A stretch of DNA of 21,880 nt from Mycobacterium sp. (GTDB lineage Bacteria; Actinomycetota; Actinomycetes; Mycobacteriales; Mycobacteriaceae). The first letter of the stretch is position 1. Each line of letters begins with the position of its first letter. Both the position numbers and the translations under genes were made by a program. The stretch spans positions 1-21,880 of the forward strand of contig JAOPWF010000299.1 of NCBI GenBank assembly GCA_025965815.1. The letters run 5' to 3'. Under the pieces are notes generated by a model. It did not search any database, was not told the DNA's origin, and worked only from the letters and a program-made list of their open reading frames with translations. Below are positions 13,630-21,363 of this stretch, one piece after another.

Positions 13630-14750
13630 GCCGCAAACGCGTCGTCATCGCGGGACTGGGCGACAGCGGCGTCCTGACGGCGATCCGACTGTCCCGTCAC
13701 GCCGACGTTGTCGGAATCTCGGCCAAGCCCGGGTTGGTGAGCGGCCAAGAACTCGGCGTGCGGATCAGCCGCCCTTCCGACTGGGCCCGTGACTACTGGA
13801 TCCCTTTCGACAGGTTCCGTGGCCTTGACCGAGTGCGAACCGTCCACGGCACGCTGACCGGGGTCGACCTTGCCGCACGAACCGTCTCGGTCCAGTGTGA
13901 CGACGGGTCGTTACGGGCTGAGCCTTACGACGCGCTTGTCATCTCGACAGGGGTCGCCAACGGCTTCTGGCGCCAACCCGCCTTACAGTCCGCCGCCGAG
14001 GTTGACGCAGAGCTCCGCGCTGCGCACGACCGGTTGGCAGCTGCCCGGTCGGTGATCGTCGTCGGCGGGGGTGCCGCTGCGGTGAGCAGCGCCGCCAACC
14101 TGGCGACAACGTGGCCGGCCAAGAGGGTTGATCTGTACTTCCCCGGGGAGCGAGCTCTTGTCCAGCACCACCCCCGGACCTGGGGCAAGGTACGGCGCCG
14201 GCTGGCCGATGGCGGCGTGGTACTCCACCCGGGGCACCGCGCTCTGGTGCCCGATGGCTTCGGGTGCGATCAGCTCACCAGCGAACCGGTCCGGTGGAGC
14301 ACCGGACAGCCGCCGGCGTCCGCCGATGCCGTGCTCTGGACGATAGGACGGGTGCGGCCAAACACTGACTGGCTACCGGCGGAAGTGCTCGACGATCACG
14401 GCTTCGTGCGCGTGACACCCGACCTCCGGGTTCCCCATCAGCCCGGGGTATTCGCCGTCGGAGACGTCGCGGCGACCGATCCGCTTCGCACCTCGGCCCG
14501 TAACAGAGCGGACCGGCTTCTTGCTCGAAATGTCCGCGCCGAGTTCGCAGATCGACCTCTGCGCGCCTACCGCGCACCCAACCAGCGGTGGGGTTCCGTG
14601 CTCGGTGTGCAACCTGACGGGCTGGAGGTCTTCGCGCCCACGGGCCGGGCTTTCCGCTTCCCCTCATGGTCGATCGACCATCTGCTGCAGCCGTGGATCG
14701 TTCGGTGGGGCATCTACCGCGGGGTGCGCCAAAACGACCCGCTGACATGA
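13626..14750 (+). CDS. FAD-dependent pyridine nucleotide-disulphide-type oxidoreductase (NDH-2/AIF-like)
   Basis: The product is 374 aa. The FAD-binding Rossmann motif GLGDSG lies at 10-15 (VVIAGLGDSGVLTAIRL). The 'YDALVISTGV' block is at 101-110. A second, NAD(P)-binding motif VVGGGAAAVSSA lies at 145-156. The C-terminal FAD motif GVFAVGDVA is at 274-282. There is no CxxC redox pair, so it belongs with NDH-2/FSP1/AIF-like enzymes that pass electrons from NAD(P)H to a quinone or protein acceptor. No C-terminal membrane helix is evident. Start GTG 13626 overlaps the DUF1295 stop as GTGA. The pairing with a DUF1295 protein suggests a reductase-partner unit; the electron acceptor is unknown. Confidence 0.85.
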   Translation: MSRKRVVIAGLGDSGVLTAIRLSRHADVVGISAKPGLVSGQELGVRISRPSDWARDYWIPFDRFRGLDRVRTVHGTLTGVDLAARTVSVQCDDGSLRAEPYDALVISTGVANGFWRQPALQSAAEVDAELRAAHDRLAAARSVIVVGGGAAAVSSAANLATTWPAKRVDLYFPGERALVQHHPRTWGKVRRRLADGGVVLHPGHRALVPDGFGCDQLTSEPVRWSTGQPPASADAVLWTIGRVRPNTDWLPAEVLDDHGFVRVTPDLRVPHQPGVFAVGDVAATDPLRTSARNRADRLLARNVRAEFADRPLRAYRAPNQRWGSVLGVQPDGLEVFAPTGRAFRFPSWSIDHLLQPWIVRWGIYRGVRQNDPLT

Positions 14751-14764
14751 CAACCCAGCTTTAA

Positions 14765-14789
14765 GTTGCGTTCGCAACAATTTCGCGAA
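14765..14789. promoter_or_regulatory. Two adjacent palindromes between the oxidoreductase and PE-PPE genes
   Basis: GTTGCG-TT-CGCAAC (14765-14778) is followed 3 nt later by TTCGCGAA (14782-14789), about 15-40 nt after the oxidoreductase stop and 85-105 nt before the PE-PPE start. The 2-nt loop makes an RNA terminator unlikely; an operator for the downstream gene is more plausible. Confidence 0.35.
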
Positions 14790-14871
14790 TTGCACTCCCC
14801 GGAACGCGCCGCGGTGCGACGATCCCGCGGGACGCCGACATCGGATTCGGTGGAGTGGAGAGGGTCAGCAG

Positions 14872-16485
14872 ATGCGAGCCATAACCCGATCAGCAGCCGG
14901 TACCATCCTGGCGCTGTTGACCGCCACGCTGGTGGCCCTGGCGTCGACGTTTACGCTCGCCGTCGCGCTGGCGGCGACTGCGCTGATCGTTCCGGGCACC
15001 GGCACACCGAACGCCAATATCGTTGCAGGGTACCGGGAAAACGCCCGGGACTACTACATCGGCCCGTTCAATTCGTCGTGCACAGCCGCCGACTGCAATC
15101 TTGTCGGCATTAACTACCCCGCACAGTTCTGGCCGATACCGTTGCCCGGCTGGGGCGGACTCACTGGTCAGAAGTTCGATGTCTCGGCGGGCGAGGGCGT
15201 GACAAACCTGAACGCCGCGCTGCTCAACGCGTTGGGTCAACACAACCCCAACACGCCCATCATCCTTTTCGGCTACTCCCAGGGCGCCAACGTGGTCAGC
15301 ACTGAGAAGCGCAACCTGGCCGGCCTCGATCAGCCCGTGAAGGATCAGCTGTCGATCGTTCTGATCGGCAACACGAACCGCCCGAACGGTGGGCTCTTCG
15401 AGCGGCTTGCCCTCTTGGGTCACGTTCCGATCGTGGACGTGACGTTCGGGAACCCGACACCCACCGACACCGGTATCGCCACCACCGACATCGCGTTCGA
15501 GTACGACGGCGTCGCCGATTTCCCGCTCTATCCGATCAACGTTCTCGCCGACCTGAATGCCATCGCCGGGTTCTGGTACGTGCACGGAACGTACCTGGCT
15601 CCCAACGCCAACAGCGACGTTGGTGAGTTGCCCGATGACTACACGCCGGAGCAATTGGCGGCGGCGATCGCGGACCAGAACAACCGGACGACGTACGGGG
15701 ATACCACGTACATAACGATCCCCACGCGGACTCTGCCGATAGTTCGGCCCTTCCTTGACCTTGCGGCGGCCACCGGCACCACCGCGCTGGTGACACCGAT
15801 CGTCAACCTGGTCTCGCCTGTGCTGCGGGTCCTGATCGACACCGGCTACGACCGTAACCTCAGCCCCGGCCAACCGGCGCCCTTCCGGCTGATCCCGACG
15901 ATCAACCCGGTCACGCTCGCCGCCGACCTGGCCACAGCGGCGGCCCTAGGTGTGCATGATGCGCTGGGAGGCCCCGGTGCGACCACCACTCCGACGCCCG
16001 TGGTCACCACGACGACGCTGAGCAGTGCTGCGCGGTCGTCGACTCCGGCCGCCGTGACGGCCGTCGATGTGCCGCAGACCGCAACGCCCGCAACCGAATC
16101 GGACGCGCCAGTCACCACACCGGCGAGCGCATTGGACTCGAATCGCAAGGCACCCGCGGCCGAGTCGCGGACAACACAGCCGCCAGAAGTAGCCAAAGAC
16201 GGGACAGGCGACGCCGCGAAGTCGACACCCACCGAAGTCGAGACAGAGTCGACGGTTACGCCGTCGACAAAGTCCGACCGGCCGAAGGTCCGGGGCCCCA
16301 TCGGGTCGGAGCTGCACCGGGTCATCGACCTCGCGCGGTCGTTCACCGGCGCTGTCACCGAGCCGTCAGTGAAGGCCGTCCCCGGAGGTGGGGATACCAA
16401 GGGGACAACCGCCGGCCCGTCGACAACCGCCGGCCCATCAGGCGATGAACAATCATCTGACGCCGCATCCGCGGACGCCGCCTGA
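14872..16485 (+). CDS. Exported PE-PPE-domain serine alpha/beta hydrolase
   Basis: The product is 537 aa. A hydrophobic N-terminal segment (about residues 8-38) acts as signal peptide or anchor. It is followed by a PE-PPE domain: 'TALIVPGTGTP' at 36-46, 'VGINYPAQFWPIP' at 78-90, the nucleophile elbow GYSQG at 134-138 (Ser136), then 'DIAFEYDGVADFPLY' (Asp212 or Asp216) and 'WYVHGTYL' (His238). This fits the Ser-Asp-His triad of PE-PPE esterases/acyltransferases such as Rv1430. There is no PE or PPE N-terminal domain, so it is a stand-alone member. After about residue 365 comes a long disordered Thr/Pro/Ser/Ala-rich tail. The ribosome site GGAGAGGG lies 7 nt before the ATG. It acts in the periplasm or cell envelope; a role in trehalose-lipid or other wall-ester chemistry is possible but not shown. 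Confidence 0.88.
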   Translation: MRAITRSAAGTILALLTATLVALASTFTLAVALAATALIVPGTGTPNANIVAGYRENARDYYIGPFNSSCTAADCNLVGINYPAQFWPIPLPGWGGLTGQKFDVSAGEGVTNLNAALLNALGQHNPNTPIILFGYSQGANVVSTEKRNLAGLDQPVKDQLSIVLIGNTNRPNGGLFERLALLGHVPIVDVTFGNPTPTDTGIATTDIAFEYDGVADFPLYPINVLADLNAIAGFWYVHGTYLAPNANSDVGELPDDYTPEQLAAAIADQNNRTTYGDTTYITIPTRTLPIVRPFLDLAAATGTTALVTPIVNLVSPVLRVLIDTGYDRNLSPGQPAPFRLIPTINPVTLAADLATAAALGVHDALGGPGATTTPTPVVTTTTLSSAARSSTPAAVTAVDVPQTATPATESDAPVTTPASALDSNRKAPAAESRTTQPPEVAKDGTGDAAKSTPTEVETESTVTPSTKSDRPKVRGPIGSELHRVIDLARSFTGAVTEPSVKAVPGGGDTKGTTAGPSTTAGPSGDEQSSDAASADAA

Positions 16486-16522
16486 TCCCGCCGCGGCCGA
16501 TATTCGCGCACAACCGGCCTGA

Positions 16523-17656
16523 TCACCCCGGATCCTCATCGGAGGAGTCTGCGATGTCGGGATCGTCGACAACGGTGAGAGCGGGAGCCACGACGTAGCG
16601 GGCCTGATTGCCCCCTGCTTTTCGCGCTTCATACATCGCCGTGGTGGCGATGGTGAGTACCTCGTCGAGCACGTCGTGTGGCGGGTGGTGCGCCAGGGGG
16701 CGCAGCGGTGTACTCACCACCCCGATACTCGCAGTCAGGCCGAACGGTGTCGTTGTGATTGCGCCGCGGACTCGCTCGACGAGGGGAGACGCGTCGGCTG
16801 TGGTGAAGGTGTCGGCGATCAGGAATTCAGCATCGGCAACATGCGCGACGTTCGTGTCGCGCCGGACAGTTTCCCGCAGCGTTTGGCCGACGGCGACCCG
16901 GACCCGGTTGCCGGCATTCGAGTCGGCGACGTCGACGAGCACTGAAAAACTGTCGATGTTCACCACGGCGACGACGAGGTACCGGTCGTCGCCACGGTTG
17001 CGGGAGCCCAGCAGCGTCGCGGTCATCTGGTAGAACGCGTCGCGGTTGAGCAGGCCGGTGAGCGGCTCGATCTCGCGGTGAAGGACGTCGGTGCCGACGA
17101 GCCGGATCACCATGCGGCAGGCGAACCCGAAGAAGATGTTGACTAGCGCGACCAGGACGACGCTGCACACCGCGAGCGCAACGTCGATAGCTGCCAGCCG
17201 CACCGCCAGGACACCTACAGTCGCTGCGGCCACCGTCCAGGTGAAGACCAATAACCGTGTGGTGTGAAAGAACGCGATGTAAGCGGCGAGTACCGCGAAC
17301 GAGGTGGCGCCTAAGAGCCCCGCGACAGGTTTCGGCGTGATGGCACATGCAACGGCGATGCAGAGCGTCCCGGCCACAACGCAGAGCGCCGACTCGGCCC
17401 TGGTCGGCCACCGGCGCCTCAGCCAGATCAATGCCATTACCAGACAGCACACGAAGACGATGACTGCGAGCAGCCGGTCCCGCGGACCCTGAGGACCGAC
17501 GGAACTCCCGATGAGCGCCAGCGGTATCGCGCCGAGGCAGAAAATCATCGCCGCAATCACACGGCAGGTCGTCGTCTGAACTCCCCGTGCCGCGAGAAGC
17601 GCCGTAAGCCAGTAGTAATGGTCGAGGCCGCCGGGCCAGCATGGTGCCGGCCTCAT
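16523..17656 (-). CDS. Membrane GGDEF-domain protein with degenerate catalytic motifs
   Basis: The product is 377 aa. Six hydrophobic segments fill about residues 32-180. A GGDEF-type domain follows: 'EIEPLTGLLNRDAFYQM' (the usual D-x-LTGLxNR entry) at 195-211, and the C-terminal 'ATTAMYEARKAGGNQARY' typical of diguanylate cyclases. The catalytic GGDEF sequence is ADAEF at about 274-278. The metal-binding Asp of the first strand (usually DIDxF) is Asn in 'VNIDSF' at 232-237. It should therefore not make c-di-GMP, but may bind GTP or act as a sensor or partner. No EAL domain is attached. It converges with the PE-PPE gene (37 bp between stops). ATG 17656 is used; no strong ribosome site is visible, so the start is less certain. 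Confidence 0.8.
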   Translation of the reverse strand: MRPAPCWPGGLDHYYWLTALLAARGVQTTTCRVIAAMIFCLGAIPLALIGSSVGPQGPRDRLLAVIVFVCCLVMALIWLRRRWPTRAESALCVVAGTLCIAVACAITPKPVAGLLGATSFAVLAAYIAFFHTTRLLVFTWTVAAATVGVLAVRLAAIDVALAVCSVVLVALVNIFFGFACRMVIRLVGTDVLHREIEPLTGLLNRDAFYQMTATLLGSRNRGDDRYLVVAVVNIDSFSVLVDVADSNAGNRVRVAVGQTLRETVRRDTNVAHVADAEFLIADTFTTADASPLVERVRGAITTTPFGLTASIGVVSTPLRPLAHHPPHDVLDEVLTIATTAMYEARKAGGNQARYVVAPALTVVDDPDIADSSDEDPG

Positions 17657-17794
17657 GGGTCATCAACCCGGCCCGACGAACATCTGCGCCGCGGCTGCTC
17701 AGTCAGCCTCCGACAAGCGACTCCACACTGCACAACCGAAGGTTACCAAGCCAGCAAACCACGGTCGGCGTGGCGGCCGAACGGTAGCCAGCGC

Positions 17795-18820
17795 TTACTT
17801 CGACTCAGTCTCGGACGTTTCCGGAGGGGTGGCGGTTTGTTGTGGCTGCGCATCCGCGGGTGCGTTATTCGCAACGATGAGGCTCAAGAGGTCGAAGACC
17901 ACCGTTGCGGCTGCCACGCAGGTGATTTCGGCGTGGTCGTAGGCTGGGGCCACCTCAACGACATCGGCGCCGACGATGTTGATACCTGTGAGTTGCCGCA
18001 GCATTCGCAGCAATTCGCGTGAGGTCAGCCCGCCTGCCTCGGGTGTCCCGGTGCCCGGAGCGAACGCTGGGTCGAGGACATCGATGTCGACCGAGAGGTA
18101 CACAGGAAGATCAGCCACTCGACGCCGGACGATGTCTACCGCCGTCTCGATTCCCATGACATCGAGGTCGCCTGCCCGGATGATCCGAAAGCCCATCCGG
18201 GCGTCATCACCGAGGTCCATCCGGTCGTAGATCGGGCCGCGGATGCCGATGTGGATGGAGTGGTCCTCGACCAGGAGGCCCTCTTCGAATGCTCTCCGGA
18301 AAATCGTCCCATGCGTCACGGGGGCGTTGAAATACGTGTCCCAGGTGTCGAGGTGCGCGTCGAAATGTACCAGCGAGACGGGCCCGTACGTGGCGTGCAA
18401 TGCACGAAGATTCGGCAGTGCAATCGTATGGTCGCCGCCGATCGACACCACCTTGCGCGGTCGGTCTCCGATGACCTCCCGCACGCGGTTCTCGATCTGC
18501 GCGCATGCTTCGGAGATGTCATACGGTGTCACCGTTACGTCGCCGGCATCAACGATCTGGAGCTCTTCGAGCGGCGCAACACCGAGTTCGACGTGGTAGC
18601 CGGGGCGCAGGGTGCGCGCCGCCTGACGGACGCCCATGGGGCCGAACCTCGCCCCCGGCCGATAGGACGTACCACCGTCAAAAGGCACCCCAAGCACAGC
18701 GATTTCGTAATCACTCACCTCATGGATGTCTGCGATCCGGGCAAATGTGCCCTTACCGGCGTATCGGGGTACCTCGGTGGAGGGTGTTGCGCCGATGAGG
18801 GCTCCGTCACCGTTAGACAT
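17795..18820 (-). CDS. Agmatinase/ureohydrolase-family Mn enzyme
   Basis: The product is 341 aa from ATG 18820. All arginase-superfamily metal motifs are intact: GGDHT at 128-132 (His131), DAHLD at 154-158 (Asp154, His156, Asp158) and SVDIDVLDP at 243-251 (Asp245, Asp247), followed by 'FAPGTGTPEAGG'. 'NAPVTHGTIFRRAFEEGL' matches the agmatinase/guanidinobutyrase substrate loop rather than arginase. Such enzymes hydrolyse a guanidino group to urea plus an amine; the exact substrate cannot be read. AAAGG lies 5 nt before ATG 18820; another ATG at 18823 is equally in frame. The TGA of the Rieske gene overlaps the start (TGATG), so it is the last gene of the Rieske operon. The C-terminus has a short Gln/Pro/Thr/Glu-rich tail. 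Confidence 0.87.
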   Translation of the reverse strand: MSNGDGALIGATPSTEVPRYAGKGTFARIADIHEVSDYEIAVLGVPFDGGTSYRPGARFGPMGVRQAARTLRPGYHVELGVAPLEELQIVDAGDVTVTPYDISEACAQIENRVREVIGDRPRKVVSIGGDHTIALPNLRALHATYGPVSLVHFDAHLDTWDTYFNAPVTHGTIFRRAFEEGLLVEDHSIHIGIRGPIYDRMDLGDDARMGFRIIRAGDLDVMGIETAVDIVRRRVADLPVYLSVDIDVLDPAFAPGTGTPEAGGLTSRELLRMLRQLTGINIVGADVVEVAPAYDHAEITCVAAATVVFDLLSLIVANNAPADAQPQQTATPPETSETESK

Positions 18821-19896
18821 CATCGCCTTTCGCGCCGGAGTTGCCGAAATCGGTTGCCAGACAAACTCTCGGACCGTCGAGTTCGTCCAAGTTCCACGGC
18901 TGCATCGACATCCGGGCTCGCGTCGCGCATGAACTCGACGAAGGCGCGACGCGTCGCGAGCGTATAGCGGTCGGCCTCGACCGACAGCTCGTACTGCTCG
19001 TGCTCGAACGGCACCTCCAGCGGGTCCAGGCTGTTCAACGTCGGCAGATCCTCGTGCAGCACAGCCATCTCGGTGGCCAGCGTCGCGGCCGGGTCGTGCG
19101 CGGTGTAGCCCGCCGCGGTGCCAGAGACGAGGAAGATCCGGCACCCGCTCGGCCCCGCCGGGGTGAACGCTTCCATGACGACCCGCTTGCCGCCGGCGCC
19201 GTGATCGAGAAGCACCGTGGCAATGCCCGGCGCCACCGCGTGGTAGTCGAACCTCAGGTCCTCGACGTCGCGGAACAGTTCGGACTCGCCGTTGGCGGCG
19301 GAGTAGCTGCGCGTCATCCAGGTCTCGTAGCCGTCGCGGCGCACCTCGAACTTCGCCACCCGGTGCGGCACCTTGCCCATCGTCCCGCGGTGGACGAACG
19401 GGAAGTGGGCGACGTCGCGGAAGTTCTCCATCGCGGCGAGGATCCCGGCGTCGACGTCGACCGGTTCGCCTGCGGCGTAGGTCATGCCGAGTGGCTCGAG
19501 TTCGGGGAGGTCGGGCGGCCCGGTCAGCGGGTCGCCGACGCACGTCCAGACCAGGCCGTAGCGCTCGACGGCGGGGAAGGCGCCGATGACGGCCGCCTTC
19601 GGGATCGGCGCGGACGGACCGTTGGACGGGATGTAGACGCACTGCCCGTCCGCGCCGCGCCACTGCCACCCGTGGTACGGGCACGCGATCGAGTCGCCGA
19701 CGACCGCGCCGAGGTTCAGCGCCCCGCCGCGGTGCAGGCACCGGTCGGGCAGTACTCGCGGTTGCCCGTCGGCGGTGCGGAACGCGACCAGGCGTCGACC
19801 GAGCAATGTCCCCTGGCGTGGGCGGTCGAGGTCGACGGCGCGGGCGACCGGGTACCACCCGCGGCGCAGCGCCGCCGTGCGCGTCTCGGAGGTCAT
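18820..19896 (-). CDS. Rieske non-heme iron oxygenase, alpha subunit
   Basis: The product is 358 aa. The Rieske [2Fe-2S] ligands are Cys53-x-His55 and Cys72-x2-His75 (CLH...CPYH), 17 residues apart as expected. The mononuclear iron site appears as 'ENFRDVAHFPFVH': Asn158, Asp161 (bridging), His164 and His169. The start 'RRGWYPVARA' and the single-chain length resemble VanA/PobA-type and N-dealkylating oxygenases. No beta subunit, ferredoxin or reductase gene is adjacent, so electrons must come from elsewhere. Start ATG 19896 overlaps the TetR stop as ATGA. A longer open frame extends to 20148, but that part is the shadow of the TetR gene. It likely hydroxylates or dealkylates the compound then handled by the SDRs and the ureohydrolase (inference from context). 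Confidence 0.88.
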   Translation of the reverse strand: MTSETRTAALRRGWYPVARAVDLDRPRQGTLLGRRLVAFRTADGQPRVLPDRCLHRGGALNLGAVVGDSIACPYHGWQWRGADGQCVYIPSNGPSAPIPKAAVIGAFPAVERYGLVWTCVGDPLTGPPDLPELEPLGMTYAAGEPVDVDAGILAAMENFRDVAHFPFVHRGTMGKVPHRVAKFEVRRDGYETWMTRSYSAANGESELFRDVEDLRFDYHAVAPGIATVLLDHGAGGKRVVMEAFTPAGPSGCRIFLVSGTAAGYTAHDPAATLATEMAVLHEDLPTLNSLDPLEVPFEHEQYELSVEADRYTLATRRAFVEFMRDASPDVDAAVELGRTRRSESLSGNRFRQLRRERR

Positions 19897-20621
19897 CCGC
19901 CGGGCACGGCGGACGTGAGATCGTCGCAGGCCGCCGCGGCCGCGGTGAGCTTCGGCAGCGTCGCGGGATCGCGGAGCAGCCCCCGCACGAGCATCGCCGC
20001 GAGCTCTCCTGCGACGTGTTCGCGTGAGTAGTTCTGGTGCCGGAACGGGCTGCTGCCGCCCGGGGCGTGCGCGGCCGAGTTGCGGTAGCGGCGCTGCACA
20101 CCCTCTTCGGCGGCGCAGATGTTCAGCGCGGCGAACTCGGGATCGCACTCGATGAACTCACCGCGCGCGATGCCGTCACTGATCAGGGTGCCGATGTGCT
20201 GGTGCAGCGCGGCGGTATCTGCCCAGAACTCGACGAACACGTCGGGCTGCTGCTCGGCGAGCACCTCGACCTCGCAGATGTCGATCGGCGACGAGCACAG
20301 CTCCAGGATGTCGAGGCGCAGCAGCCGCAGCAGCCGGACGGCGGGTGAGCCGGTCTCCGCCAGGACCTGCTCCGCGAACTCGAGCGAGACGCGGTTCAAC
20401 GCGAGCAGGCCGAGCAGGATGTCCTCCTTCTGGCGGAACCAGTAGTACAGCGACGACTGGCCGAGCCCACACTCGCGGGCGATCTCGGTCATGGTCGTGT
20501 TGAGGTACCCACGGTCGCGGAAGAGCCGGGCGGCGGCGACGAGGATGTGGCCGTGGCGACTGGAGTCGCTGTCGGCGTCGAACCCGACCTCCTGATCAGT
20601 GTTGCGCTGAGCCATTGACAT
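19893..20621 (-). CDS. TetR/AcrR-family transcriptional regulator
   Basis: The product is 242 aa. The N-terminal HTH is clear: 'ILVAAARLFRDRGYLNTTMT', then 'EIARECGLGQSSLYYWFRQK', then EDIL, at about residues 26-70. A helical ligand-binding domain follows. It contains 'LDILELCSSPIDICEVEVLA', reminiscent of TetR proteins that govern catabolic operons. It is embedded in the cluster: 22 bp after the upstream SDR stop and overlapping the Rieske start by ATGA, so it is co-transcribed and probably autoregulates the operon. Two starts are possible, ATG 20621 (MSMAQRN, with GGGGGA 4 nt upstream) or ATG 20615. Confidence 0.87.
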   Translation of the reverse strand: MSMAQRNTDQEVGFDADSDSSRHGHILVAAARLFRDRGYLNTTMTEIARECGLGQSSLYYWFRQKEDILLGLLALNRVSLEFAEQVLAETGSPAVRLLRLLRLDILELCSSPIDICEVEVLAEQQPDVFVEFWADTAALHQHIGTLISDGIARGEFIECDPEFAALNICAAEEGVQRRYRNSAAHAPGGSSPFRHQNYSREHVAGELAAMLVRGLLRDPATLPKLTAAAAACDDLTSAVPGG

Positions 20622-20643
20622 CCCGTCCCCCGTTTCGATCGCC

Positions 20644-21363
20644 TCACGACATCAACATCCCGCCATTGATCTGTACGCACTCTCCGGTGAAAGACCGTGC
20701 GCCGGCCAGGAATACGACCAGATCGGCCACCTCGGCGGGCTGTACCAGCCTGCCGGTCGGCATGCCCGCGGCGTAGTGGCGATGCAGCTCGTCCAGTGCA
20801 ACACCGTGGAACTCGGCGTCGCGGTTGAGCTGCTCGGTCTCGGTCGGCCCCGGAGCGATCGCGTTCACCCGGATCGCCGGTGCGAGCTCGCGGGCCAGCG
20901 ACCGCGTCATCCCGAGCAACCCGGCCTTGCTGGCCGCGTAGGCACTGAAACCGGCCTCGCCCCGCAGAGCCGAGATGCTGCACAGGTTGATCACCTGGCC
21001 GGCGTTCTCCCGCAGCGGCGCGGCCGCCGCCTGAGTCAGCCACAGCGGAGAGGTGAGGTTCACCTCGATGTCACGCCACCACAAGGGCATCGTCTCCACG
21101 GTCGGTTCGACGACCGTCATCGTGGCGGCGTTGTTGACCAACAGGTCCAACCGGCCGAACCGCGCGAGCACGGCTTCGACGACGGCCCGGCAGGCGTCAC
21201 GCCCGCGCAGGTCGGCCGGGATCGTCAGCTCCGCTCCCACAACCTCGCCCGCCTCGGCCAGATCGGTCGCGGCGACAATCCAGCCCGCCTCGGCGAGCCC
21301 GCCGACGATCTCGCGTCCGATCCCGCCGGCCGCTCCGGTCACGAGCGCCACTCCCGCGCTCAC
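20644..21363 (-). CDS. Short-chain dehydrogenase/reductase (SDR 1)
   Basis: The product is 239 aa from GTG 21363, a normal classical-SDR size. The cofactor motif TGAAGGIG lies at 9-16, NNAA at 77-80 (usually NNAG) and catalytic Ser129, Tyr142-x3-Lys146 (SAYAASKAG). The post-catalytic 'VNAIAPGPTETE' and the C-terminal 'FTGECVQINGG' are also present. 'ATDL' after beta-2 (Asp34) suggests NAD(H) preference. The start overlaps the SDR 2 stop as GTGA. A longer frame to 21777 exists, but its N-terminal part is the shadow of SDR 2. It likely oxidises an alcohol or diol made by the Rieske enzyme. Confidence 0.88.
   Translation of the reverse strand: MSAGVALVTGAAGGIGREIVGGLAEAGWIVAATDLAEAGEVVGAELTIPADLRGRDACRAVVEAVLARFGRLDLLVNNAATMTVVEPTVETMPLWWRDIEVNLTSPLWLTQAAAAPLRENAGQVINLCSISALRGEAGFSAYAASKAGLLGMTRSLARELAPAIRVNAIAPGPTETEQLNRDAEFHGVALDELHRHYAAGMPTGRLVQPAEVADLVVFLAGARSFTGECVQINGGMLMS

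Noticed and set aside
16486..16522. Bidirectional terminator between the converging PE-PPE and GGDEF genes
   Set aside because: Only a weak GGCCG/CGGCC pairing with a 15-nt loop and no T-run; not enough to call.
18841..20031. A 396-codon plus-strand frame opposite the Rieske gene
   Set aside because: Antisense shadow without domain features; the Rieske cluster and iron-site residues are on the minus strand.
17795..20101. A 768-codon minus-strand frame suggesting a fusion ending in a ureohydrolase
   Set aside because: The part above 18823 is the out-of-frame shadow of the Rieske gene (Arg/Pro-rich, no motifs). The true start is ATG 18820 with its own ribosome site and a TGATG junction.
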